NCBI RefSeq assembly: GCF_019239235.1 | Contig: NZ_JAAZTS010000010.1 | Span: 1 to 64,000 of the forward strand | Length of the DNA stretch: 64,000 bases | Direction: 5' to 3' | Origin: Caecibacteroides pullorum | GTDB taxonomy: Bacteria; Bacteroidota; Bacteroidia; Bacteroidales; Bacteroidaceae | Shown: positions 31,782-41,097 of the stretch, piece after piece | Position numbering within the stretch: position 1 is the stretch's first letter | Layout: every line of letters begins with the position of its first letter | Notes under the pieces: generated by a model | What the model was told of the DNA's origin: nothing | Databases searched by the model: none | The model's input: only the letters and a program-made list of their open reading frames with translations | Made by a program: the position numbers and the translations under genes

Positions 31782-31993
31782 CGAAGCTAAGCCTTGTTTC
31801 ATACAACGTAAAAGGTCGTTCTACACCTTTGAAAGTTTCATTCCAATAGAATGCCTTCACGCTTTCACAGGCTTGCAAGTATTTGTTATTCAACGACTTT
31901 TTGTGAAAGCAAATGCTTCACTCCAGCATTCACCTTTCATATTCCTCTGATGGAACGGCTTCTTAAAACTATCTAAAGGATAAAACAACAAAG

Positions 31994-32017
31994 TTCCGCT
32001 TTTGGCATTTAGCGGAA
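31994..32017. promoter_or_regulatory. Perfect 7-bp inverted repeat in the AraC-regulator promoter
   Basis: TTCCGCT at 31994-32000 and AGCGGAA at 32011-32017 are exact reverse complements around a 10-base centre. The -33 TTTG (32001-32004) lies inside, so a protein bound here would block or help the promoter. Self-regulation by the AraC protein is possible. Confidence 0.5.
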
Positions 32018-32031
32018 AAAGACTAACTTTG
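32001..32031 (+). promoter_or_regulatory. Bacteroides-type promoter of the AraC-regulator gene
   Basis: TTTG at 32001-32004 and TAACTTTG at 32024-32031 are 19 bases apart, a full consensus match. It puts the start near 32038 and makes the ATG at 32061 the true start, not the in-frame GTG at 32031 that overlaps the -7 element. Confidence 0.8.
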
Positions 32032-32060
32032 TGTCATGCTTACCTCGAAAAACACCTGTT

Positions 32061-32999
32061 ATGACTAAGAATTTTGATGATTTGGGAGTGGAATTCAAGT
32101 ATCTGATCGTAAACGACATGGACCGTAAGTTCGGCCTGTGGGTCAACACGGTCGGTTTCCAGCCTATCCCACCCGGCTCTCCCTACCCGCTGAAAGATCA
32201 TCCTTCGGGTTATTTCTTCAATGCACAAAAAGGACGCATCCTGCATGAATACCAAATAGTCTATATAACAAAAGGACGCGGCCTGTTCAGTTCGGAAACT
32301 ACTCGCGAACGACAAGTGTGCAAAGGAAGAATGATGTTCCTGTTACCCGGTCAATGGCATACGTATCACCCATACATGCAGACCGGATGGAACGAATACT
32401 ACATCGGGTTCGAAGGCCCGGTAGTGGACAACCTGATGAGAGCCGGATTCTTCACACCAGAAAACCAAATTTTGGAAGTCGGGCTCAACGAGGAACTGGT
32501 ATCACTCTTCTCACAAGCATTGGAAATAGCCGAAAGCGACCGTACCTCGGCACAACAACATCTGGGCGGCGTAGTACTGCACATGCTCGGCATGATACTC
32601 TCCATCTCGAAAAACAAAATCTACGAAATGGGAGATGTAGACCAGAAAATAGAGCAGGCGAAAATCATTATGAACGAAAATATCTTCAAGGACATAGATC
32701 CTGAAGAGCTGGCTATGAAACTGAATATCAGCTATTCATGGTTTCGAAAGGTGTTCAAAGACTATACCGGTTATGCCCCAGCAAAGTATTTCCAGGAACT
32801 GAAGCTCAGAAAGGCCAAACAATTATTGGTAGGCACGTCCCGCTCTGTAAAGGAAATCTCTTTCCTGCTGGGCTATAAGTCTACCGAACACTTTTTCTCC
32901 CTGTTCAAGAAGCATACAGGCTTTACCCCAATGGAATATCGATCGTTCGGGCGAGAGACTGATACAGAAGAAGAGACAGAAGAAATGGAGGAGCAGTAA
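32061..32999 (+). CDS. AraC-family transcriptional regulator
   Basis: The 312-residue protein has an N-terminal cupin-like sugar-sensing domain (about 30-160, with GRMMFLLPGQWHTYHPYMQTGWNEYYIGFEG) and a C-terminal double helix-turn-helix (about 200-295), including LAMKLNISYSWFRKVFKDYTGYAP and ISFLLGYKSTEHFFSLFKKHTGFTPMEYR. It is convergent with the GH43/GH42 genes and is the only regulator in the CAZyme cluster, so it probably responds to a pectin-derived sugar and activates those genes. The start rests on the promoter position. Confidence 0.9.
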   Translation: MTKNFDDLGVEFKYLIVNDMDRKFGLWVNTVGFQPIPPGSPYPLKDHPSGYFFNAQKGRILHEYQIVYITKGRGLFSSETTRERQVCKGRMMFLLPGQWHTYHPYMQTGWNEYYIGFEGPVVDNLMRAGFFTPENQILEVGLNEELVSLFSQALEIAESDRTSAQQHLGGVVLHMLGMILSISKNKIYEMGDVDQKIEQAKIIMNENIFKDIDPEELAMKLNISYSWFRKVFKDYTGYAPAKYFQELKLRKAKQLLVGTSRSVKEISFLLGYKSTEHFFSLFKKHTGFTPMEYRSFGRETDTEEETEEMEEQ

Positions 33000-33013
33000 A
33001 TCTACTGCTCCAC

Positions 33014-33979
33014 TCATTCTGGATTAGCAGTCTGAAGAAGTTTGTCCAACACGGCCTCATCCACAGCAAAAGCTGTTCCGTGACGGATGCCTTGTGGGAA
33101 AGAAGTCTGGTCAGAGATATCCTCCCAAGTCTTTCCATGATCCAGTGAACGAACGGCTCCATAACGATGGTCACGGTATTTGTCGAAATAGACGTAAAGC
33201 GTGTCTCCCACAAACAAGGGAGCAGGACCTTCTGCCCAATAATCACCGGTGATCGGTGCCGATACCTCCGTAGGAAATCCATGGGTGATGTCCCGACTGC
33301 GCGTGATGCGAAGATTCTTCTCCGGTGGGTTCGAATTCTCATTCTTCACGACCATAATCAAATCTTGCGACTTATTATCTTTGACGATTGCCGCATCGAT
33401 GACACTGAAATCGGGATTGAAGAACATCTGTGTAGACGAGAATTCCTTGAAATCTTTAGTCGTAACGTAATAGATACGGTGATTCAATCCCTTTTCGCTT
33501 TCGCTCGTAGGTACTTCTTTGTGCCGTCCGGGAATAGTCGTAGCCCAAAAAATGTAATAAGTCTGTGTCGGTTCATCGTAGAATAGCTCAGGCGCCCAAC
33601 AATTGTGCGCTTCCGGTTCGTGCATCATGACAGGTATGGCACGTTGTTCGCTCCAATTGATCAAATCTTTGGAAGATGCATAACCAATAATCCGGTCGGT
33701 CCAGCTGGAAGTCCATACCATGTGGAACGTTCCGTCGGGTGCCTGACAGATACTGGGATCACGCATCAGTTTGTCCTTGCCTACAGCAGGTGCCAGGTAG
33801 GAATTTCCATTGTTCAAGGCGGTCCACTTCAGGCCGTCACGACTGTAAGCCAAATGTAAGCCGTCACGACTGTCGTTGATAAAGTATGAAAACAAATAGG
33901 CGGTTTCCTGTGCCTGAAGTGTCCCAAAGCTACATATACTGGCCAACAGGCTGATAAAAAACTTCTTCATAATCTTCAT
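33014..33979 (-). CDS. Glycoside hydrolase family 43-like protein
   Basis: A secreted 321-residue five-bladed beta-propeller protein of the GH43 type (arabinan or galactan side-chain cleavage). The signal peptide covers 1-24 (FFISLLASICSFGTLQAQ). Catalytic-site segments can be placed: RDPSI with Asp74 as the likely base, HNCWAPELFYD in blade two, FSVIDAAIV with the pKa-modulating Asp, and WAEGPAPLF with Glu as the likely acid. It starts 11 bases after the GH42 stop, so the two are cotranscribed. A second ATG (MKKFFIS, three codons in) is also possible. The sugar specificity is not clear; arabinose or galactose is likely given the neighbours. Confidence 0.85.
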   Translation of the reverse strand: MKIMKKFFISLLASICSFGTLQAQETAYLFSYFINDSRDGLHLAYSRDGLKWTALNNGNSYLAPAVGKDKLMRDPSICQAPDGTFHMVWTSSWTDRIIGYASSKDLINWSEQRAIPVMMHEPEAHNCWAPELFYDEPTQTYYIFWATTIPGRHKEVPTSESEKGLNHRIYYVTTKDFKEFSSTQMFFNPDFSVIDAAIVKDNKSQDLIMVVKNENSNPPEKNLRITRSRDITHGFPTEVSAPITGDYWAEGPAPLFVGDTLYVYFDKYRDHRYGAVRSLDHGKTWEDISDQTSFPQGIRHGTAFAVDEAVLDKLLQTANPE

Positions 33980-33990
33980 ATTTGTAGGAG

Positions 33991-36111
33991 TTATTTCTTA
34001 AAGCTCGTTTCAGGTGCCGTAGCAAAGACTAACACACCTGCAGTAGGAATTTCAGTACTTCCTATCAGTACTTTGCTTCCTTCGGGCAGGTTGAACGTAT
34101 AAGGAACATCAGCATAGTTCAAAACAATACCCATGCCGTTGCGGTATTCCAAAGTCACGCCGTAGGGCAAGTCCATGACAGGAATGTCAAGACGAGCGTA
34201 GAGCTTCTTCAGGATGTCTTTTTCCAGCATTCCGTCATGGCTGTCTACACCAATATAGGTAATGGTTCCTTTGCCGACTTTGCGGAAGGTAACGGCAGGC
34301 TTTCCTTCGTAGAATTCACGGGTATAAGTACACCATACTTCAGCATCCTCTGCGGGTTTTATGATTTCTCCCCATGTATTCCACAGGTATTCCTTCCCAT
34401 CCATTTGGACGACACCCGGTTCCTGTGGCAACAACAAATCGTAAAATTCCATTTCATTGCCGGTCAATGGTGTAAGCATGGAACCGAAAGGCGCTTCGGG
34501 TAAACGACCATAACGATCCTTCTGCGCCGTACGGCAAGTAATGACCAGGTTACCTCCATTCTCCACATAAGTCTTCCACTGTTCTACCAACGTCGGATCT
34601 GCCAACTGGTAGGCGGGTACAATAACAACTGGATAATCTGCCAAGTTTTTACTTTCAGAGATAAAGTCGACCGGAGCCCCAAAAGATTTCAGCGTACGGT
34701 AGTATTTGTCAACATGTCCCAACGTATTCCACGTAGCGTTCTGTTTCTGCCGCTCAATACTCCAACAATTCTCCGGATTAAAAAGAATGGCAGTACGACG
34801 GGCCAAGTAGTCTGCCGGTTTGTTTTCACGGGGCTGGTACTGTTTACGCAATTGGCGTATTTCCTCCATAAACGTAGCATATTCTTTCCCACCAGGCGTC
34901 ACTGTTACGCCGTCCGTTCCTACAATGCCATAATGATATTGCTCTGTACCATACAAAGGCTGACGGTAACGATACGTACAAATGAAATCGCTTCCACCGG
35001 CAAAAACACTCCAAAGCCAAAGGCGCACAGCACCAGGGAGAGGTTGCGGATTAATACTTCCCCAATTCACCTGACCGGGTTGAAGTTCCATCACCCCATA
35101 AGTACCTTGTATGGGACGGAAGAAATCGTTGGCCCAGGCAATGCGCAGCGGGTTACCCACCCGATATCCCCTTCGACCGATACCTTCATTGTCACCATAA
35201 ACCATATAACGGGTATAGCTCTGAAAATCAAGAGCCGGACTGCCGCCGATATGGCCTTCGTCATAGTTTGGTATGTAATTCGTGGTGACCCACTGGTTAC
35301 GTGCATATTGCTTGATCAGCAAGCATTGCTCGTTCAAAAAGTCGTTGGTCTGCTTGGCTGCAAAACGACGGTAATCCAGTATCTGATGATGATTCATAAA
35401 CATCTGTACACGCTTAGGCAACGTGATTTCGTCGAAAGAAGAATAAACTTCACTCCAGAAAGCCGTCCCCCAGGCGTCGTTCAGTTTGTGTATGTCGTTA
35501 TCGTATTTTTGGCGCAGGAAATCACGAAAAGCCAGTTCGGCCTGCGGATTGTAATCAAACTGTACAGCAGGTTCATTGTCCAGCTGCCAACCGACGATAC
35601 GCGAATCATTTCCATAGTGGCGTGCCAGCTGTTCGATCATGCGATAAGCCAGTTTACGATACAGCGGTGAAGCAAACGATGCGTGTTGACGGGCACCATG
35701 ATCGAGCACAGTTCCATCTTCATTTCGCAACAGGATTTCAGGATATTTCCGACTCAGCCATACAGGCGGTGTAGCAGTAGAGGTACACATGATGACCTTC
35801 AGATCATACTTGGCAGCCAAAGCAACAGCACGATCCAACCATGCAAAGTCGTACACACCTTCTTGAGGTTCCAGTTGCGCCCAAGCAAACTCTGCAAAAT
35901 GAGTAAATTCGAATCCCAATTCATGCATTTTCTTGAAGTCACGTTCCCACTGGCTTTCATCCCAATGTTCGGGATAATAATAAACACCTGTCAATGTCAA
36001 GTTCTTGTCGTCAAACCAATGTGAAGCTACTGTTTGTGCCGATGCAGCAACAAGCCCCCAAAGCAAGGACAGGCAGATAATGGTTGATTTCATAGTAGTT
36101 GTTGTTTTCAT
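33991..36111 (-). CDS. GH42-family beta-galactosidase
   Basis: A 706-residue secreted glycosidase, likely periplasmic, that releases terminal beta-galactose. A signal peptide lies in 7-26 (the ATG seven codons in, at 36093, is also possible). The TIM barrel spans about 38-420: GVYYYPEHWDESQWERDFKKM at its start, acid/base Glu180 in WQLDNEPAV, nucleophile Glu342 in GVMELQPGQVNWG. Then follow a trimerisation-type middle domain (430-640) and a small beta C-terminal domain. The neighbours (GH43, GH2, CE12) point to galactan side chains of rhamnogalacturonan I. A -7 element lies at 36136-36143. Confidence 0.92.
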   Translation of the reverse strand: MKTTTTMKSTIICLSLLWGLVAASAQTVASHWFDDKNLTLTGVYYYPEHWDESQWERDFKKMHELGFEFTHFAEFAWAQLEPQEGVYDFAWLDRAVALAAKYDLKVIMCTSTATPPVWLSRKYPEILLRNEDGTVLDHGARQHASFASPLYRKLAYRMIEQLARHYGNDSRIVGWQLDNEPAVQFDYNPQAELAFRDFLRQKYDNDIHKLNDAWGTAFWSEVYSSFDEITLPKRVQMFMNHHQILDYRRFAAKQTNDFLNEQCLLIKQYARNQWVTTNYIPNYDEGHIGGSPALDFQSYTRYMVYGDNEGIGRRGYRVGNPLRIAWANDFFRPIQGTYGVMELQPGQVNWGSINPQPLPGAVRLWLWSVFAGGSDFICTYRYRQPLYGTEQYHYGIVGTDGVTVTPGGKEYATFMEEIRQLRKQYQPRENKPADYLARRTAILFNPENCWSIERQKQNATWNTLGHVDKYYRTLKSFGAPVDFISESKNLADYPVVIVPAYQLADPTLVEQWKTYVENGGNLVITCRTAQKDRYGRLPEAPFGSMLTPLTGNEMEFYDLLLPQEPGVVQMDGKEYLWNTWGEIIKPAEDAEVWCTYTREFYEGKPAVTFRKVGKGTITYIGVDSHDGMLEKDILKKLYARLDIPVMDLPYGVTLEYRNGMGIVLNYADVPYTFNLPEGSKVLIGSTEIPTAGVLVFATAPETSFKK

Positions 36112-36135
36112 AATACATGTTTATGTCCAATAATG

Positions 36136-36143
36136 CAAAGATA
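36136..36143 (-). promoter_or_regulatory. Candidate -7 element for the GH42-GH43 operon
   Basis: Read on the minus strand this is TATCTTTG. It lies 25 bases before the ATG at 36111 and 43 before the one at 36093. A TTG-containing -33 region is about 20-21 bases further upstream. Confidence 0.5.
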
Positions 36144-36359
36144 ACCCATACGCCTGACATTCCCCAACAAAACAGCTGGAGAAACGGACATAATCATGGA
36201 TTTCTGTACAAAATTATTCTGTATCAATCCCTGAGCGGTACATTATTCCATCTTTCTGTATGCTTTTCTATTTAGCATTCACTACAGATGCCGTAACTTA
36301 GCACTCGTTCTCAAAGGACTAATAAACACAGCTAAAACAACAACTTAAATCCATATTGC

Positions 36360-39242
36360 ATGAAACATTTTGTAATAAGTATTCTACTTGTATTGGCTTC
36401 CATAACAGGTGCCACCGGACAAAACAATCCATTGGATCTTTCCGGAACTTGGAAATTCCAGATAGACCGTGATGACGCGGGGATAAAGGAACGTTGGTTT
36501 GACAAGGAACTGACAACGGACCATATTAACCTGCCAGGCAGTATGCCCGAAAAATTAAAGGGAGACGACGTAACAGTACGTACCCGCTGGACAGGCAGCC
36601 TGTATGACAGTTCCTATTACTTCAATCCCTACATGGAAAAATATCGAATAGATGGACAGGTAAAACTACCCTTCTTCCTGACTCCTGACAAGCATTATGT
36701 AGGAGTAGCCTGGTATCAGAAAACAGTACAAGTACCTACCAACTGGAAAGGCCAACGAATTGTACTCTTTTTGGAACGTCCTCATATCGAAACGACAGTA
36801 TGGATCGGACAGAAAAAGATTGGAATGCAGAACAGTCTCTGTGTACCACACGTCTACGACCTGACCGCTGCTGTAACTCCAGGCAAAGAATGCCGAATAA
36901 GTATCCGGGTAGACAACCGCATCAAAGAGATCAACGTAGGTCCAGACTCGCACAGTATCACCGACCAGACACAAGGTAACTGGAACGGTATCGTAGGACG
37001 CATCGAACTACAAAGTGTTCCTAAAACCTGCTTTGAAGATATACAAGTATACCCCAATCTGGCAGAGAAAAAAGCTTTAGTCCGCTTCAGTTTGAACGCT
37101 TCATCAACAGAAACTGTTGAAATGAGCTTCTCCGCACAAAGCTTCAATGCCGAACAGACACATGAAGTACCTGCCATCAATCTGACAATCAAAGCAAAGA
37201 AAGGCACAAACACCTATGAAGCAGAACTGCCAATGGGAGATGACTTCCTGACATGGGATGAATTCTCTCCTGCACTCTACCGCCTGACCGCCACCATAAC
37301 AGGACGACACGGAACAGAAACAAAAAAAGTAGAATTCGGCATGCGCGAATTCAAGATTGAAGGAAAGTGGTTCTACGTAAACGGACGAAAAACAATGCTG
37401 CGCGGTACGGTAGAGAATTGTGTATTCCCCTTGACCGGATACGCCCCGATGGACGTGGAATCATGGGAACGCGTATTCCGCATCTGCCGCGAATATGGTT
37501 TGAACCACATGCGTTTCCACTCTTACTGTCCGCCTGAAGCTGCTTTCCAAGCCGCAGACCGTACAGGATTTTATCTACAACCGGAAGGCCCCAGCTGGCC
37601 CAATCACGGTCCGAAACTGGGATTGGGACAACCGATTGATAAATATCTGATGGACGAAACCATTGCCCTGACCAAGGCGTATGGCAATCATGCCTCCTTC
37701 TGTATGCTGGCCTGCGGAAACGAGCCCTCAGGCCGATGGGTAGAATGGGTTACCCAGTTTGTAGACTTCTGGGAAAAGACTGATCCGCGCCGTGTATACA
37801 CCGGTGCTTCTGTGGGTGGAAGCTGGCAATGGCAACCACGCAATCAATATCATGTCAAAGCAGGAGCACGTGGACTGACATGGGCCAAACAACAACCCGA
37901 AAGCATGTCAGACTTCCGAGCTAACATCGATACTGTCAGCCAGCCTTTTGTATCACATGAGACGGGACAGTGGTGCGCCTTCCCCAATTTCAACGAGATA
38001 CGAAAATACACAGGTGTAAACAAAGCACGGAACTTTGAGATCTTCCAAGATTTACTGCGCGACAACGACATGGAAGGACGGGGACATGACTTTATGATGG
38101 CCTCGGGTAAACTGCAAGCCCTCTGCTACAAGCATGAAATAGAAAAGACCATGCGTACTCCCGATTATGCAGGCTTCCAGTTATTGGCACTCAATGACTA
38201 TACTGGCCAAGGTACGGCTTTAGTAGGTATTCTAGATGCCTTCTTCGATGAAAAAGGCTACATTGACGCCCCTGCTTTCCGTCGCTTCTGTAGTCCTACT
38301 GTTCCCTTAGCACGCATCCCGAAGTTCACTTATACAAACGCAGAAACTTTCCGAGCTGATGTTGAAGTGTCCCACTTCGGTCCAACTCCATTAACAAACG
38401 CAGAAATCACCTATATCATACAAGATACGTATGGGAAAGTATATACCCGTGGCATCATAAACCGCAAAGATATCCCCATTGGCAATCTTTATTCCCTGGG
38501 CCACGTGGAATTTCCGCTAACAGATATTGATACGCCTCGTAAACTGAACCTTGAGATACGTATTGAGGGCACCGAAGCCGTCAACGACTGGGACTTCTGG
38601 GTATATCCTGCTCAAGTCGAAGTGACTGAAGGCGATGTCTACACAACAGATACATTGGACGCAAAGGCTCTTACAATATTAAAAGAAGGTGGCAAAGTAC
38701 TGATTATAGCCGGACGTAATGTAAAATATGGCAAAGAAGTACAGCAATATTTTACACCTGTATTTTGGAATACATCCTGGTTCAAGATGCGTCCTCCACA
38801 TACCACCGGTATTTTTGTGAATGAATATCATCCTCTGTTTCGCGAATTTCCTACTGAATACCATAGCAACCTGCAGTGGTGGGAGTTGCTGAACCGTGCT
38901 CCTGTCATGCAGTTCACCGATTTTCCTGCAGATTTCCAACCTTTGGTACAAAGTATTGACACCTGGTTTATCAGCCGTAAGATCGGTGTGCTTTTCGAAG
39001 CAAAAGTATTGAACGGACGACTGATAATGACGACATTAGATCTGACTTCTCAGCCGGACGAACGTGTTGTGGCCCGTCAGCTACGGAAAGCTGTCTACGA
39101 TTATATGAGGTCTGACAATTTCCGACCAGCCTTTAAAGTATCACCCGAACAAATCGGACAACTATTTACCAAAGAAGCCGGGACAGTAAACTCCTATACC
39201 AAAGATTCACCTGACGAACTAAAACCTAAAAAAGTATTTTAA
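36360..39242 (+). CDS. Glycoside hydrolase family 2 protein
   Basis: The 960-residue secreted enzyme has a signal peptide (1-20), an N-terminal sugar-binding jelly roll (25-220, with LDLSGTWKFQIDRDD and WYQKTVQVP), an immunoglobulin-like domain (225-330), the GH2 TIM barrel (335-640) and a C-terminal region of about 300 residues. The acid/base is Glu455 in ACGNEPSG, and the nucleophile is Glu534 in VSHETGQWC. GH2 covers beta-galactosidases, beta-glucuronidases and others; the cluster suggests an exo-acting enzyme on rhamnogalacturonan side chains, but the exact sugar is unknown. CE12 esterase follows after 37 bases in the same direction. Confidence 0.9.
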   Translation: MKHFVISILLVLASITGATGQNNPLDLSGTWKFQIDRDDAGIKERWFDKELTTDHINLPGSMPEKLKGDDVTVRTRWTGSLYDSSYYFNPYMEKYRIDGQVKLPFFLTPDKHYVGVAWYQKTVQVPTNWKGQRIVLFLERPHIETTVWIGQKKIGMQNSLCVPHVYDLTAAVTPGKECRISIRVDNRIKEINVGPDSHSITDQTQGNWNGIVGRIELQSVPKTCFEDIQVYPNLAEKKALVRFSLNASSTETVEMSFSAQSFNAEQTHEVPAINLTIKAKKGTNTYEAELPMGDDFLTWDEFSPALYRLTATITGRHGTETKKVEFGMREFKIEGKWFYVNGRKTMLRGTVENCVFPLTGYAPMDVESWERVFRICREYGLNHMRFHSYCPPEAAFQAADRTGFYLQPEGPSWPNHGPKLGLGQPIDKYLMDETIALTKAYGNHASFCMLACGNEPSGRWVEWVTQFVDFWEKTDPRRVYTGASVGGSWQWQPRNQYHVKAGARGLTWAKQQPESMSDFRANIDTVSQPFVSHETGQWCAFPNFNEIRKYTGVNKARNFEIFQDLLRDNDMEGRGHDFMMASGKLQALCYKHEIEKTMRTPDYAGFQLLALNDYTGQGTALVGILDAFFDEKGYIDAPAFRRFCSPTVPLARIPKFTYTNAETFRADVEVSHFGPTPLTNAEITYIIQDTYGKVYTRGIINRKDIPIGNLYSLGHVEFPLTDIDTPRKLNLEIRIEGTEAVNDWDFWVYPAQVEVTEGDVYTTDTLDAKALTILKEGGKVLIIAGRNVKYGKEVQQYFTPVFWNTSWFKMRPPHTTGIFVNEYHPLFREFPTEYHSNLQWWELLNRAPVMQFTDFPADFQPLVQSIDTWFISRKIGVLFEAKVLNGRLIMTTLDLTSQPDERVVARQLRKAVYDYMRSDNFRPAFKVSPEQIGQLFTKEAGTVNSYTKDSPDELKPKKVF

Positions 39243-39279
39243 TAACTTAGAAGTATAATCAATAGACCGTGATAATAAT

Positions 39280-40521
39280 ATGATGAAAAAGTATTTATGG
39301 ATTCCCCTATTAGGACTTGGGGTGTCGGCAACTGCTCAAACCGGAACGAAGACCTATCTTCTGGACGAAGCTCCACGCTACAGTGAAGAAACAGGCTACG
39401 GCTATGATCTGGTAGAAACCCCTGCCAAAGACAGTAAATCACCATTTTTCTTTTCAGTTCGTGTACCCGATGGGAATTATAAAGTAACTGTCCGTTTAGG
39501 CAGCCGCAAGCAAGCAGGCATTACTACTGTCAGAGCAGAATCACGCCGTTTGTTCATCGAAAGCGTACCAACCAAAAAGAAAGAATTTATTGAGCGTACT
39601 TTTATTGTCAACAAACGGAATACCCACATCGATGGCAACGAATACGTACGCATAAAGCCCAGAGAAAAACGAAAATTGAACTGGGACGACAAACTGACTT
39701 TAGAATTCAACGGTAGTGTACCTGTGTGTGAAAGCATTACCATAGAACCTGCCGACACAACAGTTACTACCGTCTTCCTCTGCGGTAACAGTACTGTTGT
39801 CGATCAGGATAACGAACCATGGGCTAGCTGGGGACAAATGATTCCCTACTTTTTTGACACCAATGTTTGTATAGCCAACTATGCAGAAAGTGGCGAAAGT
39901 GCCAATACCTTTATTGCCGCCGGTCGATTAAAAAAAGCCTTGAGCCAAATGAAAAAGGGCGACTACCTGTTCATGGAATTCGGCCACAATGACCAAAAAC
40001 AAAAAGGTCCGGGTAAAGGTGCCTACTATTCATTCATGACCAGCCTGAAGACTTTTATTGACGAAGCTCGTCTACGTGGTGCACATCCTGTTTTGGTAAC
40101 ACCAACCCAGCGACGATCTTTTGGTCCCGACGGCCACATTCGCGATACTCATGAAGACTATCCTGAAGCTATGCGTTGGCTGGCTGAGAAGGAAAATGTG
40201 CCATTGATTGATTTAAACGAAATGACCCGCACACTCTATGAAGCTATGGGTGTAGAACCTTCGAAACGTGCTTTTGTTCACTATCCTGCAGGCTCCTACC
40301 CAGGTCAGACACAGGATTTCGCAGACAATACCCATTTCAATCCCTATGGCGCTTACGAGATAGCCCGCTGCATCGTAGAAGGACTGAAAACACAAGTACC
40401 GGATTTGGCACGTCATTTGAAGCCATTCCCTACTTTCGATCCTGCTCATCCCGACAATCCCGACAATTTCCATTGGGATGATTCTCCCTTTACGGAAATA
40501 GAGAAACCCGACGGGAATTAA
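39280..40521 (+). CDS. Rhamnogalacturonan acetylesterase (CE12, SGNH hydrolase)
   Basis: A 413-residue secreted esterase that removes acetyl groups from the galacturonic acid of rhamnogalacturonan. The signal peptide covers 1-20 (LGLGVSATAQ), an N-terminal beta-sandwich domain covers 25-155, and the SGNH domain covers 160-385. Motifs: block I FLCGNSTVVDQ with Ser171, block II with Gly in YAESGES, block III FGHNDQ with Asn, and block V DNTHFNPYG with Asp and His. It is the last gene of the cluster and ends in a hairpin terminator. Its presence is the best clue to the substrate of the cluster. Confidence 0.92.
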   Translation: MMKKYLWIPLLGLGVSATAQTGTKTYLLDEAPRYSEETGYGYDLVETPAKDSKSPFFFSVRVPDGNYKVTVRLGSRKQAGITTVRAESRRLFIESVPTKKKEFIERTFIVNKRNTHIDGNEYVRIKPREKRKLNWDDKLTLEFNGSVPVCESITIEPADTTVTTVFLCGNSTVVDQDNEPWASWGQMIPYFFDTNVCIANYAESGESANTFIAAGRLKKALSQMKKGDYLFMEFGHNDQKQKGPGKGAYYSFMTSLKTFIDEARLRGAHPVLVTPTQRRSFGPDGHIRDTHEDYPEAMRWLAEKENVPLIDLNEMTRTLYEAMGVEPSKRAFVHYPAGSYPGQTQDFADNTHFNPYGAYEIARCIVEGLKTQVPDLARHLKPFPTFDPAHPDNPDNFHWDDSPFTEIEKPDGN

Positions 40522-40537
40522 TGACATCACACAATAA

Positions 40538-40594
40538 AAGCCCGTTATTTTCGTCCGACTCCTATACGAGATCCTAAACGAAGATAACGGGCTT
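40538..40594. terminator. Bidirectional terminator between the CE12 gene and the yqeY gene
   Basis: The arms at 40538-40554 (AAGCCCGTTATTTTCGT) and 40578-40594 (ACGAAGATAACGGGCTT) pair with one mismatch over 17 bases, with a 23-base loop. The genes on both sides converge on it. Confidence 0.82.
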
Positions 40595-40614
40595 CACTTT
40601 ACCTGGAAGAAGAA

Positions 40615-41064
40615 TTATCCTAGCAATTCTTTTACTTTAGCAGAAATGGCACGACCTTCAGCCAATCCGGCCAACTTCTTGCTGGCCACGCCCATCACTT
40701 TACCCATTTCCTTGCCGCTCGTAGCACCTACCTCGGCAATGATTTCTTTCAAGGCAGCTTCCAGTTCTTCAGGAGTCATCTGTTTAGGCAGATAAGCTTC
40801 CATAACTTTTACCTGTGCCAATTCACCGTCAGCCAAATCCTGACGTCCTTGTTGTACATAGATTTCAGCGGCATCCTTACCCTGTTTCACCAGTTTTTGA
40901 ATGATTTTCAATGCAGCATCGTCTGTCAGAATATCATTAGCACCCGGAGCTGTTTTGGCTTCCAGAAACACTTTCTTAATATTTCTCAAAGTATCAAGGG
41001 CCACTTTGTCCTTAGCCTTCATTGCGGTTTTAATGTCTTCGCTGACTTTCTCAAATAGATCCAT
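40615..41064 (-). CDS. GatB/YqeY domain protein
   Basis: The 149-residue protein matches the YqeY family, which is related to the tRNA-binding tail domain of GatB (KTIVDRMKA-type N-terminus here as MDLFEKVSEDIKTAMKAKDK, then LTDDAALKIIQKLVKQ, and GKVMGVASKKLAGLAEGRAISAKVKELL at the end). A role in tRNA-dependent amidation or tRNA handling is assumed from this but is not proven. It lies 33 bases downstream of ftsZ in the same direction, so it is probably the last gene of the dcw transcript. Confidence 0.92.
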   Translation of the reverse strand: MDLFEKVSEDIKTAMKAKDKVALDTLRNIKKVFLEAKTAPGANDILTDDAALKIIQKLVKQGKDAAEIYVQQGRQDLADGELAQVKVMEAYLPKQMTPEELEAALKEIIAEVGATSGKEMGKVMGVASKKLAGLAEGRAISAKVKELLG

Positions 41065-41097
41065 TGTATCAATATAAGTTTTAATTAATAATCGAGT

